From Streptomyces sp. SPB162 (GTDB lineage Bacteria; Actinomycetota; Actinomycetes; Streptomycetales; Streptomycetaceae), in NCBI RefSeq assembly GCF_029504575.1, contig NZ_JAQFII010000001.1, forward strand, positions 4,471,001 through 4,535,000: 64,000 bases of DNA. Reading direction: 5' to 3'. The notes beneath the pieces were generated by a model, which made no database searches, was not told the origin of the DNA, and saw only the letters and a list, made by a program, of their open reading frames with translations. Within the stretch, counting starts at the first letter, position 1. Every line of letters begins with the position of its first letter. Positions 1 through 7,927 of this stretch are shown piece by piece. A program made the translations under genes and the position numbers.

Positions 1-347
1 TGCTGCCAGGCGAAGCGGGCGAGCTCGCGCTTGTGGAAGAACTTCCGCTTGTACAGGCCGCGGCCGAAGTGGAAGATCGCGGCGCCCTGCATCACGGTGT
101 TGTCGAGATCGAAGAAGGCGGCGGCGTGCGGATCCCCGACGACGGGGAACTCGGGCGCGCCGCCGTTCTCGTCCGGCTTCCCCGGTTTCGCGTTCTTTCC
201 GGGCCCGGCGCCCGCCGCGGGTGCTTCCGCTGCCTTGGAGTGTCCGGCCGGCACCGCGAGTGCGGCCTCGGCTGCGGCCTCGCCGGCCAGCACGCTGCGC
301 GCGGTGGCGGAGCGCTTACGGGGGGTGAGCCATTGCAAAGCGGCCAT
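1..347 (-). CDS. HAD-IB family hydrolase (partial, C-terminus outside window)
   Basis: Only the first about 115 residues are present; the gene runs off the left edge. After a low-complexity Ala/Gly/Pro-rich N-terminus of about 75 residues comes the HAD motif I, FFDLDNTV, followed by MQGAAIFHFGRGLYKRKFF. This is the start of the haloacid dehalogenase phosphatase fold (nucleophile Asp in DLDNT) and resembles the SerB-like HAD-IB subfamily of actinobacteria. The substrate cannot be told from this part. The ATG at 347-345 opens the sequence MAALQWLTPRKRSATARS; no strong ribosome binding site is seen. The gene is divergent from the glutaredoxin-like gene that follows. Confidence 0.8.
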   Translation of the reverse strand, partial: MAALQWLTPRKRSATARSVLAGEAAAEAALAVPAGHSKAAEAPAAGAGPGKNAKPGKPDENGGAPEFPVVGDPHAAAFFDLDNTVMQGAAIFHFGRGLYKRKFFHKRELARFAWQ

Positions 348-405
348 GCGGCGAGCATAGCCATGTTGTTCGGCCGGTCCCGGCCGCGGAAGGAGCGATG
401 GCGTG

Positions 406-427
406 AACACCTCGCGACATAGGTGTT
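406..427. promoter_or_regulatory. Inverted repeat between divergent HAD and glutaredoxin genes
   Basis: AACACCT and AGGTGTT are perfect 7-base arms separated by 8 bases, in the 120-base gap between the two divergent genes. The position suits an operator, but no regulator can be assigned and the arms are short. Confidence 0.25.
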
Positions 428-467
428 ACCCGCCGACCGGGTCCGCCCGTGCGCGCACGGGGGCACA

Positions 468-755
468 ATGTCTCGGATGAGTCCCCTCCTGCGCCGCAGC
501 GCCCGCAAGGACCCCGCCGACCGCACCGTGACGCTGATCGGCAAGCCCGGCTGCCATCTGTGCGACGACGCCCGCGCGGTGATCGAGAGAGTCGCGGGGG
601 AGCTCGGCTCCCGCGTCGACGAACGCGACATCACCCAGGACGAGGAGCTGTACCGCAAGTACTGGGAGCAGATCCCGGTGGTGCTGGTCGACGGTGAGCA
701 GCACGACTTCTGGCGGGTCGACGAGCAGCGGCTGCGGACCGCGCTCACCGGCTAA
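468..755 (+). CDS. Glutaredoxin family protein
   Basis: A small thioredoxin-fold protein of about 95 residues. The redox motif is in GKPGCHLCDDA (CxxC: C-H-L-C) after the first beta strand VTLIGKPG. The cis-proline loop is visible as EQIPVVLVDG, and the C-terminus WRVDEQRLRTAL is typical of actinobacterial glutaredoxin-like (DUF836-type) proteins found upstream of rex. The partner is unknown; the neighbourhood (rex, heme genes) suggests redox maintenance, which is inference. Two starts fit: ATG 468 with GGGGG four bases upstream, or ATG 477, which gives MSPLLRRSARKDPADR and matches family members I recall better. The function call does not depend on the choice. Confidence 0.85.
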   Translation: MSRMSPLLRRSARKDPADRTVTLIGKPGCHLCDDARAVIERVAGELGSRVDERDITQDEELYRKYWEQIPVVLVDGEQHDFWRVDEQRLRTALTG

Positions 756-847
756 GCCCCTTATGAGCGCGTTACACGTGGTGCGCGCATTCGATTACCA
801 TCGAGTTCGATTTGAACACCGGGGGCTAGGCGTGAGGATGTGGGCGC

Positions 848-1678
848 GTGCTCTCCGGACGGTTCCAGGGGTCTGGCGGCTACGCCGTCGTGGACCTGGA
901 GGCCACCGGGTCCAGTTCACGGCGGCACCGGGTGATCGAGGTGGCCGTGGTGCTGCTCGACCGGGAGTGCGTCCCGCAGGGCGAGTTCAGCACGTTGATC
1001 GATCCCGAAGGGCCGGTCGGCCCGACCCATATCCACGGCATCGAGCGGCATGACCTCGGTGGGGCGCCGACATTCGCGGGGATCGCGCCGAGACTGCTGG
1101 GGCTGCTGCGCGGCAGGGTGCTGGTGGGGCACAACGTGGGGTGTGATCGGGCGTTCCTGGCCGCTGAGTACGCGCGGCTGGGCGTGACGCTGCCGGCCGT
1201 GCCGGAGCTGTGCACGATGCGGATGGCCATCTCGCGGGTGCCGGGTCCGCGCGGATTCTCGCTGGGGGCTTGCGTGGCGGACGCCGGACTGGGTGACTGG
1301 GCGGCGCACACGGCGCTGGGTGACGCGCGGGCCACCGCGCGACTGTTCGCGCACTACGTGGCGGAAGCAGCGGACGTGGCGGAAGCGGCGGAAGTGGCGG
1401 AAGTGGCGGGCCGGATCGGCGTACCGGGAGCGGTGGAGACTGCGGCGGGAGTGGAGTGGCCGGTGATCGCGCGGCTGCCGGAGGCTGACGCGCTGTGGCT
1501 CGGGCGGGCCTCCGTTGATCGTCCGCCCGGCGGGTCGGCGGACCGATCGGTGGAGCGGTCGGCCGAGCCGTTGGTGGAGGCGGCGGCGGACTGGTCCGCG
1601 GAAATACCGAACGGCCCGAAGGGATGGAACGACTCGCCACAGCGAATGGTTTCTTGTGTCCGGAATGGGAGCGCGTGA
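848..1678 (+). CDS. DEDDh-family 3'-5' exonuclease (DNA polymerase III epsilon-like)
   Basis: A 276-residue protein whose first 170 residues carry the Exo I to III motifs: VVDLEATG (Asp and Glu metal ligands), GHNVGCDRAFL (Exo II Asp) and HTALGDARATARL (Exo III His and Asp). This is the DEDDh proofreading/RNase T fold that hydrolyses 3' ends with two metal ions. The C-terminal 100 residues are low complexity and include a short tandem repeat of Ala-Glu-(Ala/Val)-(Ala/Glu)-Val around bases 1366-1415. GTG 848 is preceded by GAGG at 834-837. It is a stand-alone exonuclease rather than the replicative subunit, judging from its context; its biological substrate is not known. Confidence 0.82.
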   Translation: MLSGRFQGSGGYAVVDLEATGSSSRRHRVIEVAVVLLDRECVPQGEFSTLIDPEGPVGPTHIHGIERHDLGGAPTFAGIAPRLLGLLRGRVLVGHNVGCDRAFLAAEYARLGVTLPAVPELCTMRMAISRVPGPRGFSLGACVADAGLGDWAAHTALGDARATARLFAHYVAEAADVAEAAEVAEVAGRIGVPGAVETAAGVEWPVIARLPEADALWLGRASVDRPPGGSADRSVERSAEPLVEAAADWSAEIPNGPKGWNDSPQRMVSCVRNGSA

Positions 1679-1713
1679 TGCCGGTCACTTCCACCGGACA
1701 AAACGGACACTAT

Positions 1714-1735
1714 CTTTGTGCACGCGTTCACAAAG
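1714..1735. promoter_or_regulatory. Rex operator (ROP) upstream of rex-hemACD
   Basis: A near-perfect 22-base palindrome with core TGTGCACGCGTTCACA, differing by one position per half from the published Streptomyces Rex consensus TGTGAACGCGTTCACA, and extended by CTT/AAG on the flanks. It lies 76 bases upstream of the rex GTG. Rex binds such sites when NAD+ is abundant and leaves when NADH rises, so this indicates negative autoregulation and redox control of the downstream heme genes. Confidence 0.9.
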
Positions 1736-1810
1736 ACATAGCCTGGCATGCACGGGGCGGCCCCGGGGACTGTGGTTCTCGGACGTCTACGCTCTACCCG
1801 CAGGAGCATC

Positions 1811-2521
1811 GTGGCAACTAGCCGTTCTCACCGACCGGCGACCCGCAGCCGAGGGATTCCCGAGGCCACCGTCGCCAGGCTTCCGCTGTACCTGCGGGCT
1901 CTCACCACGCTTTCCGAGCGTTCGGTGCCCACGGTGTCGTCGGAGGAGCTCGCGACCGCCGCGGGGGTCAACTCCGCGAAACTGCGCAAGGACTTCTCCT
2001 ACCTCGGCTCGTACGGGACCCGCGGCGTCGGCTACGACGTCGAGTACCTCGTCTACCAGATCTCCCGTGAGCTGGGTCTCACCCAGGACTGGCCCGTCGT
2101 GATCGTCGGTATCGGAAACCTCGGTGCCGCGCTCGCCAACTACGGCGGCTTCGCCTCCCGCGGGTTCCGCGTCGCGGCCCTGATGGACGCCGACGCGACC
2201 CTCGCCGGAAAGCTGGTGGCCGGACTCCCGGTCCGGCACATCGACGAGCTCGAAGCCATCGTCGAGGACAACCAGGTGTCGATCGGCGTCATCGCGACTC
2301 CGGCCGGCGCCGCGCAGGAGGTCTGCGACCGCCTCGTCACCGCGGGCGTCACCTCCATCCTGAACTTCGCGCCGACCGTGCTGCAGGTCCCCGAGGGCGT
2401 CGACGTCCGCAAGGTCGACCTCTCCATCGAGCTGCAGATCCTCGCGTTCCACGAGCAGCGCAAGGCCGGCGAGCAGGGCCAGAGCCCGGACGGGGACGTT
2501 CCCGCCGTGATGCCCGCATGA
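1811..2521 (+). CDS. rex: Redox-sensing transcriptional repressor Rex
   Basis: A 236-residue protein with an N-terminal winged helix (IPEATVARLPLYLRAL through SSEELATAAGVNSAKLRKDFSYLG, residues about 15-75) and a C-terminal Rossmann domain with the NAD(H) motif VIVGIGNLGAAL near residue 100. The C-terminal helix SIELQILAFHEQRK is the domain-swapped dimer helix. It represses respiration genes at low NADH/NAD+. GTG 1811 is chosen because AGGAG at 1802-1806 is correctly spaced and because the product then begins like known Streptomyces Rex; a longer reading frame exists but crosses the operator region. The stop codon overlaps the hemA start (ATGA), so the two are translationally coupled. Confidence 0.97.
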   Translation: MATSRSHRPATRSRGIPEATVARLPLYLRALTTLSERSVPTVSSEELATAAGVNSAKLRKDFSYLGSYGTRGVGYDVEYLVYQISRELGLTQDWPVVIVGIGNLGAALANYGGFASRGFRVAALMDADATLAGKLVAGLPVRHIDELEAIVEDNQVSIGVIATPAGAAQEVCDRLVTAGVTSILNFAPTVLQVPEGVDVRKVDLSIELQILAFHEQRKAGEQGQSPDGDVPAVMPA

Positions 2522-3843
2522 GTGTTCTCGTTGTCGGCCTGAGCCACCGCAGCGCACCGGTCAGCCTGCTGGAGCGGGCCGCGCTCACGGACGAGGCCAA
2601 GGCCAAGCTGCTGCAGGACGCGCTGGCCGCCGAGCCCGCGACCGAAGCGGCGGTGCTCGCCACCTGCAACCGCATCGAGCTCTACGCCGACGTGGACAAG
2701 TTCCACGCGGGCGTCGCCGAGCTGTCGATGCTGCTGTCACTGCACAGCGGCGTCGGCCTCGAAGAGCTCACCCCCTACCTCTACGTGCACTACGAGGACC
2801 GGGCCGTCCACCACCTGTTCTCGGTCGCCTGCGGCCTGGACTCCATGGTGGTCGGCGAGGGCCAGATCCTCGGCCAGATCAAGGACGCGCTCGCGCTGGG
2901 CCAGGAGCTGCACACCGCGGGCCGGCTGCTCAACGACCTGTTCCAGCAGGCCCTGCGGGTCGGCAAGCGCGCGCACAGCGAGACCGGCATCGACCGGGCC
3001 GGGCAGTCGCTCGTCACCTTCGGTCTCGATCAACTGGCCGCCACCACCGGCAAGCTGGCCGGCAAGCGCGCCCTGGTGGTCGGCGCGGGCTCGATGTCCT
3101 CGCTGGCCGCCGCCACCCTGGTCCGCGCGGGCGTCACCGAACTCGTCATCGCCAACCGCACCGCCGACCGCGCGGAGCGGCTCGCGGCCCAGCTCGGCGG
3201 CCGGGCCGCCGACTTCGACGCGGTCGCCGGCGAGCTGGCCTCGGCCGATCTCGTCGTGTCCTGTACCGGGGCGACCGGTCTGGTCCTGGACCACGCCACC
3301 GTCGCCGCCGCCGTCGCCACCCGCACCGCGACCGGCGCCGGCTCCGCCCCGCTGGCCCTGCTCGACCTGGCGATGCCGCGCGACGTCGACGCCGCCGTGC
3401 ACGGCCTCGAAGGTGCCCACCTGGTCGACATAGAGTCGCTCGCCGAGGCCTCCGCGGATGCCCCGATGGCCGCCGACGTCGACGAGGTCCGCAAGATCGT
3501 CGCCGCCGAGGTCGGTGCCTTCGGCGCCGCCCAGCGCGCCGCGCGCATCACCCCCACCGTCGTCGCGCTGCGCGCGATGGCCGCCGACGTCGTCACCGGG
3601 GAACTGACCCGGCTCGACGGTCGGCTCCCCGACCTGGACGACAAGCTGCGCGCCGAGATCACCCAGACCGTCCGCCGCGTCGTCGACAAGCTCCTGCACG
3701 CGCCCACCGTGCGGGTCAAGCAGCTCGCGGGCGAACCCGGCGGCGCCGGGTACGCGGACGCGCTGCGTGAACTCTTCGACCTCGACCCGCAGGCGGTCGC
3801 CGCCGTCAGCAGGGCCGACGACCCGAATCGAGGGCGGCCATGA
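2518..3843 (+). CDS. hemA: Glutamyl-tRNA reductase
   Basis: The first committed enzyme of C5 tetrapyrrole synthesis: reduces Glu-tRNA(Glu) with NADPH to glutamate-1-semialdehyde, which HemL converts to aminolevulinate. The 441 residues include the N-terminal GLSHRSAPVSLLERAAL, the catalytic cysteine in VLATCNRIELY (about residue 50), GLDSMVVGEGQILGQIK, an NADPH-binding segment ALVVGAGSMSSLAA near residue 185, and the dimerisation tail. Length is normal for actinobacteria. It overlaps rex by 4 bases and hemC by 4 bases (ATGA at both ends), so it is part of a tightly coupled operon expected to respond to Rex. Confidence 0.97.
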   Translation: MSVLVVGLSHRSAPVSLLERAALTDEAKAKLLQDALAAEPATEAAVLATCNRIELYADVDKFHAGVAELSMLLSLHSGVGLEELTPYLYVHYEDRAVHHLFSVACGLDSMVVGEGQILGQIKDALALGQELHTAGRLLNDLFQQALRVGKRAHSETGIDRAGQSLVTFGLDQLAATTGKLAGKRALVVGAGSMSSLAAATLVRAGVTELVIANRTADRAERLAAQLGGRAADFDAVAGELASADLVVSCTGATGLVLDHATVAAAVATRTATGAGSAPLALLDLAMPRDVDAAVHGLEGAHLVDIESLAEASADAPMAADVDEVRKIVAAEVGAFGAAQRAARITPTVVALRAMAADVVTGELTRLDGRLPDLDDKLRAEITQTVRRVVDKLLHAPTVRVKQLAGEPGGAGYADALRELFDLDPQAVAAVSRADDPNRGRP

Positions 3844-4829
3844 ACGGCCCCATCGCATTGAAACTGGGCACCCGGCGCAGCAAGCTCGCCATGGCGCAGT
3901 CCGGCATGGTGGCGGAGCAGGTGCGCCAACTGACCGGCCGGCCGGTCGAGCTCGTCGAGATCACCACGTACGGAGATGTCTCGCGTGAGCAGCTCGCGCA
4001 GATCGGCGGCACCGGAGTCTTCGTCTCCGCGCTGCGGGACGCGCTGCTCACCGGCGAGATCGACTTCGCCGTGCACTCGCTCAAGGACCTGCCGACGACT
4101 CCCGCCGAGGGCCTCGAACTCGCCGCGATCCCGGTCCGCGAGGACCCCCGTGACGCACTCGTCGCCCGCGACGGGCTGACGTTCGAGCAGCTCGTGGCGG
4201 CCTCCGCCGCGCTGGGCCGGCCGGCCCGCGTCGGCACCGGATCGCCGCGCAGGATGGCGCAGTTGAACGCCTGGGCCCGCAGCCTGGGCGGGGCGGTCGA
4301 GACGGTGCCCATCCGCGGCAACGTCGACACCCGCATCGGCTTCGTCGCCTCGGGAGAACTCGACGCCGTCGTCCTGGCCGCCGCCGGGCTCAGCCGCCTC
4401 GGCCGCCTCGGTGAGGCGACCCAGCTGATCCCCGTCGACGCCGTCCTGCCCGCCCCGGGACAGGGCGCGCTCGCCATCGAGTGCTCCGCCGGTAACGCGG
4501 CGGGGTCGGCGCTGGCCGCACAGCTCGCGGAACTCGACGACCCGTTCACCCGGGCCGCCGTCACCGCTGAACGATCACTGCTCGCCGCCCTTGAGGCCGG
4601 CTGCTCCGCCCCTGTGGGCGCGCTGGCCGACCTGGTGGCCGACGGGCAGATTTCCGAGCTGCGCCTGCGGGGGGTCGTCGGTACGACCGACGGCACCCAG
4701 CTGGTGCAGATGTCCATCACTGGTGCAACCCCTGAGTCCGCGGATGACGCCGCGGTTCTCGGTCGCGAACTCGCGGCCGAGATGCTCGCCAAGGGCGCAG
4801 CCGGTCTTATGGGGGAGCGCGTACTTTGA
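3840..4829 (+). CDS. hemC: Porphobilinogen deaminase (hydroxymethylbilane synthase)
   Basis: Polymerises four porphobilinogen units to hydroxymethylbilane on a covalently bound dipyrromethane cofactor. Visible hallmarks in 329 residues: KLGTRRSKLAMAQSG, VHSLKDLPT, RVGTGSPRR, PIRGNVDTR, LPAPGQGALAIEC and the cofactor-attachment cysteine in LEAGCSAPVGA (about residue 260). The cysteine loop is GCSAP rather than the commoner GCQVP. Start ATG overlaps the hemA stop; the stop TGA overlaps the TTG start of the next gene. Confidence 0.97.
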   Translation: MNGPIALKLGTRRSKLAMAQSGMVAEQVRQLTGRPVELVEITTYGDVSREQLAQIGGTGVFVSALRDALLTGEIDFAVHSLKDLPTTPAEGLELAAIPVREDPRDALVARDGLTFEQLVAASAALGRPARVGTGSPRRMAQLNAWARSLGGAVETVPIRGNVDTRIGFVASGELDAVVLAAAGLSRLGRLGEATQLIPVDAVLPAPGQGALAIECSAGNAAGSALAAQLAELDDPFTRAAVTAERSLLAALEAGCSAPVGALADLVADGQISELRLRGVVGTTDGTQLVQMSITGATPESADDAAVLGRELAAEMLAKGAAGLMGERVL

Positions 4830-6442
4830 GCCCCACCGCCGTCAACCACTCCGGCCTCGGCCACGTCACCTTCCTCGGTGCCGGGCCCGGTGATCCCGGG
4901 CTGCTGACTCTGCGCGCCGTCGAGGCGCTGTCCCACGCCGACCTGCTGGTCGGCGAGCCGCACGTGCTGGAGGTCGTGCGCACGCACGCCCGAGCAGACG
5001 TGGGCACGGCTGAACCAGCGGCAGGCGAGGGCGTGTTGGACGCTTCCGCTGCCGCAGCCAAGCTTGTCATGGCGTCCGCCCGCACCGGCAAGCGGGTCGT
5101 CCGTGCGGTAGCGGGTGACCCCGGCCTGGACAACTGCTCGGCGAGCGAGATGCTCGCCTGCGCGGCCGCCGGCATTCCCTTCGAGGTCGTGCCGGGCGTC
5201 TCGGCGGCCATGGGTGTACCCGCTTACGCCGGGGTCCCGCTCAGCGCCGACGTCCGCTGCGTCGATGCCGCCACCGCCTCCGACCGCTGCTGGAGCGAGG
5301 TCGGCGCGAGCGAGGCCACGCTGGTCCTCACCACGACGCTGCAGACCGTGGTCGCCGCCGCGGCGGAGCTGGTCGCGGCGGGCCGCAAGCCGGACACCCC
5401 GCTGACCGTCACGGTCGCCGGCACCACGACCCGGCAGCGCACCTGGACCGCGACTCTGGCCACGATCGCCTCCGAGCTGAAGGCCACCAAGGCGCTGCCG
5501 ACGCCGGAGGGCCCGATCGCGGCGATAGCCGTCGTCGGCCAGCGCAGTCTCCAGCGCGCCCAGCTGTCCTGGTTCGAGACCAAGCCGCTCTTCGGCTGGC
5601 GCGTCCTGGTGCCGCGCACCAAGGAGCAGGCCGCCTCGCTGTCGGACCAGCTGCGTTCGTACGGCGCGGTCCCGCACGAGGTGCCGACGATCGCCGTCGA
5701 GCCGCCGCGGACTCCGCAGCAGATGGAGCGGGCGGTGAAGGGGCTGGTCACCGGGCGTTATGAGTGGATCGCCTTCACGTCCGTGAACGCCGTCAAGGCG
5801 GTGCGGGAGAAGTTCGAGGAGTACGGGCTCGACGCGCGCGCCTTCGCGGGGATCAAGGTCGCCGCGGTCGGCGAGCAGACCGCCCAGTCGCTGGTCGAGT
5901 TCGGCGTGAAGCCGGATCTCGTCCCGAGCGGTGAGCAGTCGGCGGCGGGGCTGTTGGAGGACTGGCCGCCGTACGATCCGGTCTTCGACCCGATCGACCG
6001 GGTGTTCCTGCCGCGCGCCGACATCGCCACGGAGACGCTGGTGGCGGGTCTGGTGGAGCTCGGCTGGGAGGTCGACGACGTCACCGCCTACCGGACGGTG
6101 CGGGCTTCGCCTCCGCCGGCCGACACGCGAGAGGCGATCAAGGGCGGCGGGTTCGACGCGGTGCTCTTCACGTCGTCGTCGACGGTGCGGAACCTGGTCG
6201 GCATCGCCGGGAAGCCGCACAACGTGACGGTGATCGCCTGTATCGGGCCGGCCACGGCGAAGACGGCCGAGGAGCACGGGCTGCGGGTCGACGTGATGTC
6301 GCCGGAGCCGTCCGTGCATGCGCTGGCGCAGGCCCTGGCGGACTTCGGTACGGCGCGGCGGGTGGCGGCGGAGGACGCGGGCGACCCGGTGACGCGGCCC
6401 AGCGAGCGGCGGCCGGGGTCGCGGCGGCGGGCGCGGGTGTAG
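4826..6442 (+). CDS. hemD: Bifunctional uroporphyrinogen-III C-methyltransferase / uroporphyrinogen-III synthase
   Basis: A 538-residue fusion. Residues about 10-245 are the SAM-dependent methyltransferase (VTFLGAGPGDPGLLTLRAVEAL, AGDPGL, VPGVSA), which makes precorrin-2 for siroheme and cobalamin. Residues about 250-510 are the HemD synthase (GWRVLVPRTKEQA, YEWIAFTSVNAV, AVGEQTAQSL, ACIGPATAKTAEEHGL), which cyclises hydroxymethylbilane to uroporphyrinogen III. Start is TTG, overlapping the hemC stop (TTGA), so expression depends on coupling with hemC. The fusion is common in actinobacteria. The Arg-rich tail (RRPGSRRRARV) is probably unstructured. It ends the overlapping gene chain; hemB follows after 315 bases. 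Confidence 0.94.
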   Translation: MSPTAVNHSGLGHVTFLGAGPGDPGLLTLRAVEALSHADLLVGEPHVLEVVRTHARADVGTAEPAAGEGVLDASAAAAKLVMASARTGKRVVRAVAGDPGLDNCSASEMLACAAAGIPFEVVPGVSAAMGVPAYAGVPLSADVRCVDAATASDRCWSEVGASEATLVLTTTLQTVVAAAAELVAAGRKPDTPLTVTVAGTTTRQRTWTATLATIASELKATKALPTPEGPIAAIAVVGQRSLQRAQLSWFETKPLFGWRVLVPRTKEQAASLSDQLRSYGAVPHEVPTIAVEPPRTPQQMERAVKGLVTGRYEWIAFTSVNAVKAVREKFEEYGLDARAFAGIKVAAVGEQTAQSLVEFGVKPDLVPSGEQSAAGLLEDWPPYDPVFDPIDRVFLPRADIATETLVAGLVELGWEVDDVTAYRTVRASPPPADTREAIKGGGFDAVLFTSSSTVRNLVGIAGKPHNVTVIACIGPATAKTAEEHGLRVDVMSPEPSVHALAQALADFGTARRVAAEDAGDPVTRPSERRPGSRRRARV

Positions 6443-6757
6443 TTGTTGCGGGGGGTGGTGCGGGGGTGGTGCGGCGCGGGTCCGTTCTGAAAGGGCGGGG
6501 CCGCGCCGGGGTGACTCCTCGGACGACGAACGCTCGTGTCTGCTGCGAACTGCGGGCCGGATTCGTTCGTCGTCCTGCGGGGACACCCCGCCACTGCCCC
6601 TCCGGCCGGTGGGTGGCCGTGCCCCAGGCGGATGTTTCTCTGACCCGTGCTGGTCCCCTCCGTCCGCTCCGGCCGACGTGTAGTCGGGAAGAGCATGCTG
6701 GGACCGGGCGTAGTTTTGAGTTCTGGAACGTCTCCGGTGTTGGAGGAAGGCTCGGAC
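6443..6757. other. 315-base intergenic region between hemD and hemB
   Basis: No convincing coding sequence is seen. It holds an inverted repeat of perfect 12-base arms, GGACGACGAACG at 6521-6532 and CGTTCGTCGTCC at 6564-6575, with a 31-base loop, and the hemB ribosome binding site GGAGGAAGG at 6742-6750. The repeat could terminate hemACD transcription partly, act as an operator, or be an mRNA structure before hemB. Confidence 0.5.
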
Positions 6758-7747
6758 ATGACTGGCTACGGTGAATTCCCCGGAGCGCGCCCTCGTCGGC
6801 TGCGTACCAGCCCGGCGGTGCGGCGGTTGGTCGCCGAGACCCGGCTGGATCCCGCTGAGCTGATCCTGCCGATGTTCGTGCGGGAAGGGCTCAGTGAGCC
6901 CGTGCCGGTCTCCTCCATGCCCGGTGTCTTCCAGCACACCCGCGACACGCTGCGGAAGGCTGCCCTGGAGGCGGCCGAGGCCGGTGTCGGCGGGATCATG
7001 CTGTTCGGTGTGCCGTTGGTGAAGGACGCGGTCGGGACGCAGGGGACCGAGCCGGACGGTGTGCTGCAGGTCGCCATTCGCGATGTGGTCTCCGAGGTCG
7101 GGGACGCTGTTGTGGTGATGTCCGATCTGTGTCTGGACGAGTTCACCGACCACGGGCACTGCGGGGTGCTCGACGCGCGGGGGCGGGTCGACAACGACGC
7201 GACGCTGGAGCGCTACGCCGAGATGGCGCAGGTGCAGGCCGACGCGGGCGTTCATGTGGTGGGCCCGTCCGGGATGATGGACGGTCAGGTCGCCGTCGTG
7301 CGTGACGCGCTGGACGCGGTCGGGCACGAGGACGTCTCCATCCTGGCCTACACGGTGAAGTACGCGTCGGCCTTCTACGGGCCCTTCCGCGAGGCCGTCG
7401 ACTCGTCGCTCACCGGCGACCGCAAGACGTATCAGCAGGACCCGGCGAACTTCCGCGAGTCGATGCGGGAGCTGGCGCTGGATCTCGCCGAAGGCGCTGA
7501 CATGGTGATGGTCAAGCCCGCGCTGCCGTACCTGGACGTGCTGCGGAAGGTCGCCGACACCGTCGACGTGCCGGTGGCCGCGTATCAGGTGAGCGGTGAG
7601 TACGCGATGGTCGAGGCGGCTGCCGCGAACGGGTGGATCGACCGGGACCGCACCATCATGGAGACGCTCACGTGCGTGCGGCGAGCCGGCGCCAACATGA
7701 TCCTCACGTACTGGGCGACGGAGGTCGCCCGGAAGCTTTCGCGCTGA
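6758..7747 (+). CDS. hemB: Delta-aminolevulinic acid dehydratase (porphobilinogen synthase)
   Basis: Condenses two aminolevulinates to porphobilinogen. The 329 residues contain the two Schiff-base lysines in [14 protein letters not shown] and [12 protein letters not shown]. The metal site reads [15 protein letters not shown]: cysteines occupy the first and last of the three zinc-cysteine positions of E. coli-type enzymes, but the middle one is Asp, so the site is intermediate between the zinc type and the Cys-free magnesium type. ATG 6758 is fixed by GGAGGAAGG seven bases upstream. It probably has its own promoter within the preceding 315 bases but belongs functionally to hemACD. Confidence 0.96.
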   Translation: MTGYGEFPGARPRRLRTSPAVRRLVAETRLDPAELILPMFVREGLSEPVPVSSMPGVFQHTRDTLRKAALEAAEAGVGGIMLFGVPLVKDAVGTQGTEPDGVLQVAIRDVVSEVGDAVVVMSDLCLDEFTDHGHCGVLDARGRVDNDATLERYAEMAQVQADAGVHVVGPSGMMDGQVAVVRDALDAVGHEDVSILAYTVKYASAFYGPFREAVDSSLTGDRKTYQQDPANFRESMRELALDLAEGADMVMVKPALPYLDVLRKVADTVDVPVAAYQVSGEYAMVEAAAANGWIDRDRTIMETLTCVRRAGANMILTYWATEVARKLSR

Positions 7748-7783
7748 CGCCGCGACCGAAGGCAGGGGGTTGGACGCGGCGTC
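7746..7783 (+). terminator. Putative terminator after hemB
   Basis: Perfect 9-base arms GACGCCGCG and CGCGGCGTC with a 20-base loop begin at the hemB stop codon. There is no U-tract, as usual in high-GC actinobacteria. Confidence 0.4.
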
Positions 7784-7927
7784 GTTCCGCGTGAGCGAGC
7801 CGGCCGCCCATGCCCTGCCGCCTGGTGTCCCGGCCGGATGCGGCGATTTTCGAAAGTGGGTTCGAACTCTGTTTCGGGTGGGCAGGTTGGTGAGGTCAAC
7901 TCGCCTCACACGGGATGGAGTTCATTC

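Noticed and set aside
1366-1415. Short repeat in the exonuclease gene considered as a possible mobile or CRISPR element
   Set aside because: It encodes a low-complexity Ala-Glu-Val stretch in frame; repeat units are only about 9-12 bases with no spacers.
3806-7909. A 1367-residue open frame antisense to hemC, hemD and hemB
   Set aside because: It is a shadow of high-GC codon bias: Arg/Gly/His-rich, without domains, and opposite well-recognised heme enzymes.
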